A stretch of 11,660 nt of DNA from Eubacterium sp. UBA3720 (GTDB lineage: Bacteria; Bacillota; Clostridia; Lachnospirales; Lachnospiraceae), in contig DFHP01000135.1 in the NCBI GenBank assembly GCA_002371335.1, positions 1-11,660 on the forward strand, read 5' to 3'. Each line of letters opens with the position of its first letter. Position 1 is the first letter of the stretch. Shown in pieces: positions 1-7,365 of the stretch. Position numbers and translations under genes: made by a program. The notes under the pieces are model-generated. The model made no database searches. It saw only the letters and a program-made list of their open reading frames with translations, and was not told where the DNA came from.

Positions 1-153
1 GATACATTTTATCTGGATATCATCGGCAGGATCAGCGAGCTGCTGGTGGAGGAACCTGGATTTCTTACAGCACTGAAGCGTGGAGACAAAACCGGGAGTG
101 TCGACATGGCGGAGAAAGTGCTGCTGAAATATTTTAACCAATTGATCAACTAG
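1..153 (+). CDS. C-terminal end of a PTS-regulated activator, probably MtlR (5' truncated)
   Basis: The window opens inside a reading frame of 50 residues ending at TAG 151-153. The readable tail includes ISELLVEEPGFLTAL, then GDK and a final KYFNQLIN. This pattern resembles the last helices of EIIA-type domains that end BglG/MtlR-family activators, in which PTS phosphorylation tunes DNA binding. Its position, 27 bp before a mannitol permease on the same strand, fits the mtlR-mtlA order seen in many Firmicutes. Only the tail is visible, so no PRD or helix-turn-helix domain can be checked. A free-standing EIIA protein is the main alternative. The frame is certain; the identity is inference from context and a short motif. 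Confidence 0.5.
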   Translation, partial: DTFYLDIIGRISELLVEEPGFLTALKRGDKTGSVDMAEKVLLKYFNQLIN

Positions 154-164
154 TCAAACATGAA

Positions 165-170
165 GAGGAG
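165..170 (+). promoter_or_regulatory. Shine-Dalgarno of mtlA
   Basis: GAGGAG lies 10 nt before the ATG at 181. An ATG at 171 is closer to it but is out of frame with the permease, so 181 is the start. Confidence 0.7.
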
Positions 171-180
171 ATGAAAACGT

Positions 181-2034
181 ATGAAAAATGGAGTTCAGAA
201 ATTTGGTAAGTTTTTGTCTGCAATGGTCATGCCGAATATCGGTGCGCTGATCGCGTTCGGATTTCTGGCAGCGCTGTTCATCAGCACAGGATGGATACCG
301 AATGAAAGACTTGCGTCGATCCATCCGATAATTCTGCAGTATCTGATCCCGATCTTTATCGCATCCACAGGCGGAAAGATGATCGCCGGCGACAGAGGCC
401 GCGTGATCGGCGGTATCGCAGTCTGCGGCGCCATTGCCAGCAACATGGAGATCACAATGCTTATGGCAGCCATGGTAATGGGACCTCTGGCAGGCTGGGT
501 CATCAAGAAATTTGATGATTTCATGGCAGACAAAATGCCGGCTGGTTTTGAGATGCTCATCAACAACTTTTCAGTAGGTATCCTCGGACTGCTCCTTGCT
601 ATCCTCGGATATCTGGTAGTAGGACCGGTCATGAGCGCTATCCTGGCAGTTCTTTCCGCGGGCGTTGATATCCTGGTAACAAACCATGTGCTTCCGCTGG
701 TAGCTATCCTTCTGGAGCCGGCAAAGGTGCTGTTCCTGAACAATGCCATCAACCATGGTATTTTCACGCCTATCGCTACAGAGCAGGCTGCTGAAGCAGG
801 AAAATCTATCATGTACATGCTCGAGACAAATCCTGGTCCGGGACTCGGCGTACTGATCGCATATGCTCTTTTTGCAAAAGACCAGACAACGAAAGATTCC
901 GCACCGGGCGCGATCATCATTCATCTGTTCGGCGGTATTCATGAGATCTATTTCCCGTATATCCTTATGAATCCTGTTGTTATCATCGCGCCGATCATTG
1001 GTAACATGTGCGCTATCTTCTATTTCAATATTATGGATCTCGGTCTTGTGGGACCGCCTTCACCGGGTTCTATCATTGCATTCCTTATGATGTCCGGATC
1101 CAGTATCATACCGAACCTTATCGGCGTTATCATCGCGACAGTAGTATCCTTTGTCATCGCGATGCCGATCGTTAAGATGTCTGACGTCAAGAGCCTTGAC
1201 GCAGCACAGGATGAGATGGCAGCCATGAAGGCTGAGGCTAAGGGACAGGCACCGGCTGCAGTCGGCGAAGTAAAAGCTGCAGGCGATGTGAAGAAAGTCG
1301 TATTCGCATGTGACGCAGGAATGGGCTCATCAGCAATGGGAGCTACTAAATTCCGCAACAGGATCAAAAAAGAACGTCCCGACCTGACAGTCATCAACAC
1401 ATCTGTGGATAACATCCCGGCAGATTGTGATGTGGCAGTAGTTCAGGTAACACTTGTAGACCGTGCGGCAAAATCTGCTCCGCAGGCACAGATGGTAACG
1501 ATCGGAAACTTCCTGGCAGATCCAAACCTTGACGCGCTGTATAAACAGCTCACATCAGAACCTGCTGCAGCAGCTCCGGCTCCGGCACAGGAAGAAGCTC
1601 CGGCAGCGCCTAAGAAGGCCGTTATGGACAAAAATGGTATCAAGCTTGGACTGAAATCAGTTTCCAAAGAGGAAGCGATCCGCGCAGCCGGCGAGCTTCT
1701 TGTAGAGCAGGGATGCGTAGAGCCGGCGTATGTTGACGCTATGCTTGACCGTGAAAAATTAGTAACTACATATATGGGTATGGGTCTTGCCATTCCTCAC
1801 GGAACGACACAGGCTAAAGGAACAGTAAAGAAAACAGGTATCGTGTTCACACAGTATCCTGACGGCGTGGATTTCGGCGATGAGAAGGCTCAGCTCGTAA
1901 TCGGTATCGCAGGTATCGGCGATGAGCATCTGGATCTTCTTTCAAAGATCGCGGATACACTCGACGACGAGGAAGTCCTTGAGAAAATGAAGACGACAAC
2001 AGATGTTGACTGGATCCTTAAAACACTCTCATAA
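181..2034 (+). CDS. mtlA: PTS mannitol-specific EIICBA permease
   Basis: This 617-residue protein imports mannitol and phosphorylates it to mannitol-1-phosphate. Residues about 1-340 form the membrane EIIC domain, with GGIHEIYFP at 252-260 (His254, Glu255), the sugar-binding signature of mannitol permeases. EIIB follows at about 370-455, with FACDAGMGSS carrying the phosphocysteine Cys377. An Ala/Pro-rich flexible linker at about 459-480 leads to EIIA at about 482-617, where AIPHGT contains the phosphohistidine His540. Domain order and length match the E. coli MtlA type (637 residues), so no separate mtlF is needed. The gene sits between a regulator tail and mtlD on one strand, indicating a mannitol operon. 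All three catalytic landmarks are intact, so the protein should be functional. Identification is firm. Confidence 0.96.
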   Translation: MKNGVQKFGKFLSAMVMPNIGALIAFGFLAALFISTGWIPNERLASIHPIILQYLIPIFIASTGGKMIAGDRGRVIGGIAVCGAIASNMEITMLMAAMVMGPLAGWVIKKFDDFMADKMPAGFEMLINNFSVGILGLLLAILGYLVVGPVMSAILAVLSAGVDILVTNHVLPLVAILLEPAKVLFLNNAINHGIFTPIATEQAAEAGKSIMYMLETNPGPGLGVLIAYALFAKDQTTKDSAPGAIIIHLFGGIHEIYFPYILMNPVVIIAPIIGNMCAIFYFNIMDLGLVGPPSPGSIIAFLMMSGSSIIPNLIGVIIATVVSFVIAMPIVKMSDVKSLDAAQDEMAAMKAEAKGQAPAAVGEVKAAGDVKKVVFACDAGMGSSAMGATKFRNRIKKERPDLTVINTSVDNIPADCDVAVVQVTLVDRAAKSAPQAQMVTIGNFLADPNLDALYKQLTSEPAAAAPAPAQEEAPAAPKKAVMDKNGIKLGLKSVSKEEAIRAAGELLVEQGCVEPAYVDAMLDREKLVTTYMGMGLAIPHGTTQAKGTVKKTGIVFTQYPDGVDFGDEKAQLVIGIAGIGDEHLDLLSKIADTLDDEEVLEKMKTTTDVDWILKTLS

Positions 2035-2078
2035 TATGGAAATGATCTGAAACTGTCCATATACTCTTACAAAATACG

Positions 2079-2111
2079 CGCTCGCGGGAAACAAAAGGTT
2101 TTCCGCGAGCG
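2079..2111 (+). other. GC-rich hairpin after mtlA
   Basis: CGCTCGCGG at 2079-2087 pairs perfectly with CCGCGAGCG at 2103-2111, and the stem extends inward by AAA/TTT pairs. No T-run follows, so it is not a classical intrinsic terminator. It may protect the mtlA message or cause partial termination before mtlD. Confidence 0.6.
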
Positions 2112-2137
2112 TGTAAGTGCAGTTTCAAAAAAGATAA

Positions 2138-2368
2138 TTGCGAAGCTCCTTGCAGTTAGGAAATTTTTTGATGATTCAACCGGCTTCCGCGCAAAGAACT
2201 TCTATGTATTCACTTCATCTGCGTTTAATACTCGCGAAATCATAAACTCGCTGCGCTCAGGCAGTATGATTTCCGCGCATAACGCAGATTCCGTTTATAC
2301 AGAAGTTCTAATGCTTGTGCAGATGGTTTGAATCATTCACATAAATTTCCTCACCTCAGGCTTCGCAA
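2138..2368. repeat. ~230-bp imperfect palindrome between mtlA and mtlD
   Basis: Paired blocks nest around a centre near 2254. TTGCGAAGC 2138-2146 pairs with 2360-2368. AGGAAATTT 2158-2166 pairs with 2343-2351. ATGATTCAA 2171-2179 pairs with 2328-2336. GCGCAA 2189-2194 pairs with TTGTGC 2315-2320, with one G-U. AGAACTTCT 2195-2203 pairs with 2301-2309. ATCTGCGTT 2217-2225 pairs with 2281-2289. CGCGAAATCATA 2233-2244 pairs with 2265-2277, with one bulge. Order and spacing are conserved on both arms, which chance cannot easily give. It carries no gene of its own. A MITE-like remnant or an mRNA-stability element are both possible. Confidence 0.8.
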
Positions 2369-2390
2369 GCACTCTGGTTTCAAAAAATAT

Positions 2391-2399
2391 GAAAGGAGC
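2391..2399 (+). promoter_or_regulatory. Shine-Dalgarno that fixes the mtlD start
   Basis: GAAAGGAGC precedes ATG 2406 at normal spacing. An in-frame upstream ATG at 2328 lies inside the palindrome without a ribosome site and would add 26 residues before the NAD-binding motif, so it is rejected. Confidence 0.85.
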
Positions 2400-2405
2400 T
2401 TTTCA

Positions 2406-3548
2406 ATGAAAACAGCAGTAATGTTTGGTGCAGGAAATATCGGACGGGGATTCATCGGAATGCTTTTGGCACAGGCCGGATATAAGGTAATCTTCGGCGA
2501 TGTTAATCCTGCGATCATAGATCGCCTGGCACAGGATAAAAAGTACACTGTACACATTCTTGATGTAAATAAAAAAGATTATGTGATCGAGAATGTGGAC
2601 GGCATCATGTCCAATGGCCCCGAAATCGTTGACGCTCTGGCGGAGGCGTCCATCGTTACTACGGCTGTAGGCCTTGTGATCCTTCCAAGGATCGCGGGAA
2701 CGTTTGCCGACGGTATCAAAGCGCGCAAAGCTAACGGCAGCACAGAGTACATGAATATCATTGCATGCGAAAACGCGATCCGCGCAAGCTCACAGCTGAA
2801 GGAGCATGTATATAAACTTCTGAATGATGAAGAGAAAGCATATGCTGACCAGTATGTAGGATTCCCGGACTGCTCCGTAGACCGTATCGTTCCTCCGGTA
2901 CGCAACGAGATCCCAACGGATGTAGTAGTGGAAGAGTACTATGAGTGGCATGTAGAAAAGGCTTCCTTCAAGGGAGAGGTTCCCGAGATCGAGGGAATGG
3001 ATCCGGCCGAGAATCTGGACGCATATATTGAAAGAAAGCTGTTTACGCTGAATACAGGACACTGTATCACGGCATACATCGGATATCAGAAGGGACTCGG
3101 CACGATAAAAGAAGCTATAGAGGATCCGGAGATCTATGCTGTCGTTGAAGCTGCAATGCAGCAGTCAGGCGCAGGACTTGTGAAGAAATATAATTTTGAT
3201 CCGGAAGCTCATGCGGCTTATATCAAAAAGATCATTAGCCGTTTCAAAAATCCGTATCTCAAGGATGACTGCACCCGTGTAGGCCGTGAGCCGCTCAGAA
3301 AAATGGCTCCTACGGACCGTCTGACAAAGCCGGTAACTACAGCTCTCAGCTACGGACTTCCGGTAGATAAGCTTCTTCAGGGAGTAGGAGCAGCGCTTCG
3401 CTACGACAATCCTGAAGACAAACAGAGTGTTGAAATGCAGCAGATGATCGCCGAGAAAGGCGTTGTGGAAGCCTACAAAGAGATCTCAGGAATTACTGAC
3501 GAGGCTGTCATCGCCCAGGTCAAAGCCGCATACGATTCATTCGCCTGA
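2406..3548 (+). CDS. mtlD: Mannitol-1-phosphate 5-dehydrogenase
   Basis: This 380-residue cytosolic enzyme oxidises mannitol-1-phosphate to fructose-6-phosphate with NAD+, the step after MtlA. The N-terminus holds the Rossmann motif FGAGNIGRGFIG (residues 7-18). The signature of polyol-specific long-chain dehydrogenases, K-x4-N-x2-H, is present as KLFTLNTGH with Lys211, Asn216 and His219. Length matches E. coli MtlD (382). The start at 2406 is supported by a nearby Shine-Dalgarno and by the family N-terminus. The gene is separated from mtlA by a 371-bp gap rich in secondary structure, which could lower its expression relative to the permease. It converges on the hydratase gene at its 3' end. 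Identification is firm. Confidence 0.96.
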   Translation: MKTAVMFGAGNIGRGFIGMLLAQAGYKVIFGDVNPAIIDRLAQDKKYTVHILDVNKKDYVIENVDGIMSNGPEIVDALAEASIVTTAVGLVILPRIAGTFADGIKARKANGSTEYMNIIACENAIRASSQLKEHVYKLLNDEEKAYADQYVGFPDCSVDRIVPPVRNEIPTDVVVEEYYEWHVEKASFKGEVPEIEGMDPAENLDAYIERKLFTLNTGHCITAYIGYQKGLGTIKEAIEDPEIYAVVEAAMQQSGAGLVKKYNFDPEAHAAYIKKIISRFKNPYLKDDCTRVGREPLRKMAPTDRLTKPVTTALSYGLPVDKLLQGVGAALRYDNPEDKQSVEMQQMIAEKGVVEAYKEISGITDEAVIAQVKAAYDSFA

Positions 3549-3580
3549 ATCGTAAAGCCGAAACCTTTACGATGTTATTT
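3549..3580 (+). terminator. Probable mtlD terminator, with a competing hairpin
   Basis: ATCGTAAAG 3549-3557 pairs perfectly with CTTTACGAT 3565-3573, followed by GTTATTTT, a weak T-tract. An overlapping stem, ACGATTCA 3532-3539 with TGAATCGT 3546-3553, spans the stop codon and cannot form at the same time. The first resembles a weak intrinsic terminator. Confidence 0.5.
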
Positions 3581-3588
3581 TCCCCCAC

Positions 3589-3761
3589 GGAACCGGGGAC
3601 GGAGACGAGTTCCACAAAACGGAACCGGGGACGGAGACGAGTTTCGCAAAAAAAACCGAGGACGGAGCGTCACTTTATCTTGCGCAGCTTCAGGCTGCGC
3701 AGACAAGTGAAACTTAACTCCGTCCCCGGTTCTGCGGAACGAGTCTCCGTCCCCGGTTCCG
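3589..3761. repeat. Folded GGAACCGGGGACGGAG repeat array
   Basis: Three direct units begin at 3589, 3621 and about 3652 (spacing 32 and 31 bp; the third has GG changed to AA). Two inverted units end near 3731 and 3760. The arms flank a perfect hairpin, TGCGCAGC 3681-3688 with GCTGCGCA 3694-3701, enclosed by TCACTT/AAGTGA and by GGACGGAG 3660-3667 with CTCCGTCC 3718-3725. The array fills the gap between the convergent mtlD and hydratase stops and abuts the hydratase TAA. Related units occur at 10633-10767 and about 11514-11540. It is REP/BIME-like in form; similar motifs are often linked with RAYT transposases, but none is present here. Confidence 0.8.
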
Positions 3762-6038
3762 TTATGCGTTTGTGTTTCTGTAGTAGTTGATGAGGCAGCC
3801 GTCGGCGATGATCTGCCTTTCGTCCGGAGTGAGATCGCCTGTGGATACGGGGAATTTCGTGACTGTGCCGTCAGGCTTTACGGCGTAGGCGTCGAAATCA
3901 TTGATTCCCTCCAGAATGTTTTTGCGTATGCCGGGCACGAATACATAGTCGCCCAGGGCGAAAACATCGGGATCCTTTGTCAGGAGAGGCGCCATTCCCC
4001 AGTTGATACAGTTGGAACGGTATCTCTTTGTCGCATATTCCTTTGCAATGTTAGCTGCTGCGCCAAGAACTCTCTGGCAGCTTGCAGCCTGCTCGCGCGC
4101 AGAGCCGTCGCCTGGCCTGTTCGCAAAGATAGTGGAGCCGATCACTGTGTTTTCGGGATCCACATCGACTACCTTTTCAAGAGCCGCGTAAACAGCCATG
4201 ATCTCTTCCGGAAGACCGCTGCCCGCTTCACGTCCCTCTTCTATCGCGTGAACCTCTTTTGCTCTTCCCACATACTCAGGATCTTTTCTGGAAAGTGTAA
4301 ACTCTGCCAGCCTGAGAGGATTAGAGCGGAAAGAGGAGGTCTCGCCTGAAGGTATCAGTTCGTCAGTCGTAGTGACCGGATCGGTGATATAAGATACCAC
4401 TTTGACGAGAAGATCATCGGAAAGAGCCGGCTGTTCAGGCCAGTCCTTGATGTTCGGACCCATTTTCAGCTCATAGTCGGGCTCGGCCTTGCCGTATCCG
4501 TTGTAAAGTCTCTTATCATAAACGCTCTTATCAAAGAAGTATTTCGGCGTTGTATATTCTACGTCGATATCAGTAGCAGCTGTCAGCTTGCCTCCGTTGA
4601 TGGCTGTTGCGGCGATGGAACGCGCGTCCATAAGGGCAACGCCCGCCATCTGTCCTTCACCGGGCTTTGAGCCCTCACGGTTCGGGAAGTTACGTGTAGT
4701 GTGACGGATGGAGAATTCCCCGTTTGCCGGCGTATCGCCCGCGCCGAAGCAAGGACCGCAGAAGCACTCTCGAACGATCGCGCCTGCGCTGACAATATCA
4801 AGCAGTGCACCGTTCTTCAGGAGCTCTTTATATGCAGGCATGCTGCCCGGATATACGCTCATTGTGAAGGTGCCGTTTCCGCAGCTGTTTCCGCGGAGAA
4901 TATCGGCCACCGCACATATATTATCAAAAGTACCGCCCGAGCATCCCGCAACGACGCCCTGGTCTACATAAATATCGCCTCCGCGGACTTTGGAATCCAG
5001 ATCCATTTTTGCGCCCTTGATCTGCTTATTGGCGCGCTCCTGGTACTCATGCATGATGTCTGCCGGATTTTCAAGCAGCTCGCGTATCGGCATAGCGTAG
5101 CTGGGATGCATGGGAAGAGCAATGGTGCATTCGATTTTGTCAAGATCCACGTATACGCATCCGTCATAGTATGTGACATCGGCCGGATCCATCTTTTTAT
5201 ATGCCTCGGGACGGCCATGGTTTACAAAATATCCCTCTGTTTCTTCATCGGTCACCCAGATGGAAGACCAGCAGGTGGTTTCTGTTGTCATCACATCAAT
5301 ACCATTACGGTATTCTATAGGAAGATTTTTTATTCCGGGGCCGACAAACTCCATTACTTTGTTTTTAACATAGCCGTTCGCGTAGGTGGCGCCGACGATC
5401 GCGAGAGCCACATCGTGAGGTCCCACGCCTGGTTTCGGAGTGCCAGTAAGATAAATGGCAATGACGCCCGGACGTGCCATGTCATATGTACGTCCTACCA
5501 GCTGTTTCGCCAGTTCGCCTCCGCCTTCTCCTACGGCGATCGTTCCAAGGGCGCCATATCGTGTGTGAGAATCCGAACCCAGGATCATGCGTCCGCAGCC
5601 GGACATGAGCTCACGGTTCACACTGTGGATGACTGCCATATTCGTCGGAACGTAGATTCCGCCGTATTTGTGAGCAGCAGAAAGAGCGAACATATGATCA
5701 TCTTCATTGATCGTACCGCCTACGGCACAAAGGCTGTTGTGGCAGTTGGTCAGCACGTAAGGCATAGGAAATTCTTTCATTCCTGAAGAGCGTGCTGTCT
5801 GAATAATACCTACATATGTTATATCGTGGCTGGTCATGGAATCAAATTTCATACGAAGATCATCCATATCGTCCACTGTGTTATGGGCTTTCAGTATGCT
5901 GTAGGCCATCGTTCCCCTGGAAGCTTCAACAGGATCGGCTTTTTTTCCTGTAAGCTTCTCTACCTTCGGAGCCTCTGCTTCAGGTACCAGTTCCGTACCG
6001 TTTACCAGATAGACACCGCCATCATAAAGCTTTACCAT
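3762..6038 (-). CDS. Aconitase-superfamily hydratase, YbhJ-like
   Basis: This 758-residue protein belongs to the aconitase/isopropylmalate isomerase superfamily, iron-sulfur hydro-lyases. Visible landmarks are GSDSHT (154-159), AGCSGGTFDN with Cys366 in place of the usual GSCTN site, CFCGPCFGAG with Cys427 and Cys430, RNFPNREG (449-456), and GDGSAREQ (643-650) in the C-terminal swivel domain. The three cysteines are placed as needed for a 4Fe-4S cluster. Size and overall style match E. coli YbhJ (753), whose substrate is not settled. Classical AcnA is longer, and LeuC lacks a fused swivel domain. The start at 6038 has an ideal AAGGAGGA site. No citrate-cycle neighbours are present, so the substrate is unknown; aconitase activity is possible but unproven. 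Confidence 0.85.
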   Translation of the reverse strand: MVKLYDGGVYLVNGTELVPEAEAPKVEKLTGKKADPVEASRGTMAYSILKAHNTVDDMDDLRMKFDSMTSHDITYVGIIQTARSSGMKEFPMPYVLTNCHNSLCAVGGTINEDDHMFALSAAHKYGGIYVPTNMAVIHSVNRELMSGCGRMILGSDSHTRYGALGTIAVGEGGGELAKQLVGRTYDMARPGVIAIYLTGTPKPGVGPHDVALAIVGATYANGYVKNKVMEFVGPGIKNLPIEYRNGIDVMTTETTCWSSIWVTDEETEGYFVNHGRPEAYKKMDPADVTYYDGCVYVDLDKIECTIALPMHPSYAMPIRELLENPADIMHEYQERANKQIKGAKMDLDSKVRGGDIYVDQGVVAGCSGGTFDNICAVADILRGNSCGNGTFTMSVYPGSMPAYKELLKNGALLDIVSAGAIVRECFCGPCFGAGDTPANGEFSIRHTTRNFPNREGSKPGEGQMAGVALMDARSIAATAINGGKLTAATDIDVEYTTPKYFFDKSVYDKRLYNGYGKAEPDYELKMGPNIKDWPEQPALSDDLLVKVVSYITDPVTTTDELIPSGETSSFRSNPLRLAEFTLSRKDPEYVGRAKEVHAIEEGREAGSGLPEEIMAVYAALEKVVDVDPENTVIGSTIFANRPGDGSAREQAASCQRVLGAAANIAKEYATKRYRSNCINWGMAPLLTKDPDVFALGDYVFVPGIRKNILEGINDFDAYAVKPDGTVTKFPVSTGDLTPDERQIIADGCLINYYRNTNA

Positions 6039-6044
6039 GAAAGG

Positions 6045-6052
6045 TCCTCCTT
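6045..6052 (-). promoter_or_regulatory. Shine-Dalgarno of the hydratase
   Basis: On the minus strand AAGGAGGA precedes the ATG at 6038 by 6 nt. This near-consensus site supports the chosen start. Confidence 0.85.
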
Positions 6053-6130
6053 AAAGAGCATGCAGCGTCCGCAAATCTGCCTGCAGCTGTATGCTTTTAT
6101 ATACATAATAAATGATTAAAATACCTGTAC

Positions 6131-6158
6131 ATGATACCATACGGAAAATATTTTTCAA
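6131..6158 (-). promoter_or_regulatory. Candidate promoter of the hydratase
   Basis: On the minus strand TTGAAA (6158-6153) and TATCAT (6136-6131) are separated by 16 bp, about 95 bp before the hydratase ATG in an AT-rich stretch. It fits a sigma-A type promoter but is not a perfect match. Confidence 0.45.
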
Positions 6159-6237
6159 AGTACAAATTGGGCAGGATGCGTTAATACGTTAAAACAATGA
6201 CTCGTTTGGGTGAAGAAGTGCGAAAAGCATATTCAAT

Positions 6238-6396
6238 CGCGATCTCTGATCGCGGGCGGGTTGCGCGGCGCACTTGTGCGTCTTCCTCTGCGCTCCGCCG
6301 GAGGCTCAACTCAGATGGGGATTGAAACCCTCTGCTGAGTCAGGTTTGATTCAATACCCGCTGTCTATAGAGGGGAGGACTTCCCATCTGAGTTGA
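6238..6396 (-). repeat. Structured dispersed repeat, copy A
   Basis: Read on minus, the block 6324-6295 aligns with 7903-7933 on plus (27 of 31 positions by eye), ending in GCCTCCGGCGG in both. The same element contains a 14-bp perfect inverted repeat, TCAACTCAGATGGG 6306-6319 with 6383-6396, and a GCGC/CGCAC-rich arm at about 6259-6290. A perfect 7-bp hairpin (CGCGATC, TCT loop) lies at 6238-6254. It occupies the 468-bp gap between the hydratase start and the FKBP stop, where no coding frame is credible. Confidence 0.65.
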
Positions 6397-6437
6397 AATA
6401 AAGTGAAAGGCTGATAGTAAACAGCATGACATGATGA

Positions 6438-6463
6438 ACGGGCGGCCGCAGACGGCCGCCCGT
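6438..6463 (-). terminator. Terminator-like hairpin after the FKBP gene
   Basis: ACGGGCGGCCG 6438-6448 pairs perfectly with CGGCCGCCCGT 6453-6463 over 11 bp with a CAGA loop. It lies 44 bp beyond the FKBP stop. The tract that follows on minus (TTCATCATG) is a poor T-run, so termination efficiency is uncertain. Confidence 0.5.
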
Positions 6464-6506
6464 GGTATACGGGATAAGGTCGGCGAAGACAGAAGCTGTG
6501 CCTGAT

Positions 6507-6938
6507 TCAGTCTTCCACGATCTCTACCAGTTTGATCTTAAAATTCAGTTCTTTTCCCGCAAGCTCATGGTTCGCGTCAAATGTAATGGAGGTTTCATCT
6601 TTTTCGGTTACTCTTACGGGAATAGAATTTCCGTCCGGAGTCTGCAGATAAACCTGCGTACCGATTTCACAGTTCTCCGCGCCGGGCATATCTGCGATGG
6701 CGATGGTCAGGATGTTTTCCGGAACAGGCATTCCGTAGGCTTCCTCTGGCATCAGATGAACGTCAACGACCTGTCCGACCTCCATGTTTTCAACTGCGGC
6801 GTCAAAGCCTTTGATCATCATGCCGCCGCCGCAGACAAATTCAAGCGGCTGGTCACGGTCATAGGAGGAATCAAATTTAGATCCGTCATTTAATGTTCCG
6901 ATGTAATGTACTCTTACTTTCTTTCCCTGATTGCTCAT
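6507..6938 (-). CDS. SlyD-like FKBP-type peptidyl-prolyl isomerase
   Basis: This 143-residue cytosolic protein would catalyse cis-trans isomerisation of X-Pro bonds and act as a folding helper. The FKBP part (about 1-70) shows VRVHYIGTLNDGSKFDSS, GGGMMIKGFDAAVENM and PEEAYG. An inserted 'flap' domain of SlyD type spans about 72-122. The chain closes with DANHELAGKELNFKIKLVEI, a hallmark of SlyD. The metal-binding His-rich tail of E. coli SlyD is absent. The start at 6938 is chosen because AAGGAG lies 6 nt upstream; an in-frame ATG at 6995 has no ribosome site and would add a Lys-rich tail foreign to the family. It appears to be a single-gene unit. Confidence 0.9.
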   Translation of the reverse strand: MSNQGKKVRVHYIGTLNDGSKFDSSYDRDQPLEFVCGGGMMIKGFDAAVENMEVGQVVDVHLMPEEAYGMPVPENILTIAIADMPGAENCEIGTQVYLQTPDGNSIPVRVTEKDETSITFDANHELAGKELNFKIKLVEIVED

Positions 6939-7004
6939 TGAATACTCCTTGGTTTTAAATGATTTTCCCTGCTTTTTGGGATAGTTCTTTTTCATGCTGC
7001 AATT

Positions 7005-7033
7005 CGTCCCGGGACTTCCGGAAGTCCGGGACG
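7005..7033. repeat. 29-bp near-perfect palindrome upstream of the FKBP gene
   Basis: CGTCCC-G-GGACTTCC is followed directly by GGAAGTCC-GGGACG. The only flaw is an unpaired G at 7011, and there is no loop at the centre (7019/7020). It lies 67-95 bp upstream of the FKBP ATG, so it could be an operator or a leader hairpin. Confidence 0.65.
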
Positions 7034-7069
7034 GGTATCGTTATCTTAACATGATTGCGCTGTATATTC

Positions 7070-7144
7070 CAGTAGATAAAATCAATATCATTTACTGCAG
7101 ATAAAATCAAAAGCACTCATTGCAGATAGAATCAAAACCATTTA
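7070..7144. repeat. Three 25-bp direct repeats
   Basis: Units at 7070-7094, 7095-7119 and 7120-7144 share the core (G)AGATAAAATCAA and a CATTTA-like end. They are back-to-back with no spacer, and a decayed fourth unit may begin at 7145. They lie between the divergent FKBP and CinA-like genes, about 130 bp from each start region or more, and look like a regulator-binding array. Confidence 0.75.
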
Positions 7145-7198
7145 CCGCGGCAAATGGAAAAGGATAGAATATATTTAAATGAAATCGGCAGACGTAAA

Positions 7199-7226
7199 GT
7201 GAACGGCGTTCAAAATTTGTTATAAT
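7199..7226 (+). promoter_or_regulatory. Candidate promoter of the CinA-like gene
   Basis: TATAAT at 7221-7226 is a perfect -10 box. A weak -35, GTGAAC at 7199-7204, lies 16 bp upstream and overlaps the small dyad GAAC-GGC-GTTC (7201-7211). Confidence 0.5.
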
Positions 7227-7319
7227 ATATAAAAATTTCCCACACATTCTTTTTTATGATAAGAGTTGATCCGGCAACAGGAAACGGGGAGTTTTTTGAT
7301 AGAGAATAAATAGGGATTT

Positions 7320-7364
7320 ATGATGGCTGAAATCAAGAAAAATAATCATAAAGGATGGGAGTAA
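7320..7364 (+). CDS. Possible 14-residue leader peptide
   Basis: ATG at 7320 opens MMAEIKKNNHKGWE and stops at TAA 7362-7364, one base before the ATG of the CinA-like gene. A short AGGG lies 6 nt upstream. Its last codons contain the ribosome site of the downstream gene (GGATGGGAG), so translation of it could open or block that site. No family is recognisable and it may be chance. Confidence 0.3.
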   Translation: MMAEIKKNNHKGWE

Positions 7365-7365
7365 A

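Noticed and set aside
2328..2405. 26-residue N-terminal extension of MtlD from ATG 2328
   Set aside because: It lies in the palindrome arm, has no ribosome site, and the family N-terminus and a good Shine-Dalgarno point to 2406.
3572..3790. 72-codon frame over the repeat array
   Set aside because: It is made of the GGAACCGGGGACGGAG units and overlaps the hydratase end.
4701..5786. 361-codon open frame antisense to the hydratase
   Set aside because: It is a shadow: the minus frame carries all aconitase-family motifs, and the plus product shows no family pattern.
6317..6329. GGGGATTGAAACC, like the 3' end of some CRISPR repeats
   Set aside because: Single occurrence, no regularly spaced copies or cas genes; it belongs to the structured repeat copy A.
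6939..6995. Longer start for the FKBP protein
   Set aside because: No Shine-Dalgarno at 6995, while AAGGAG is well placed for 6938; the added residues do not fit the family.
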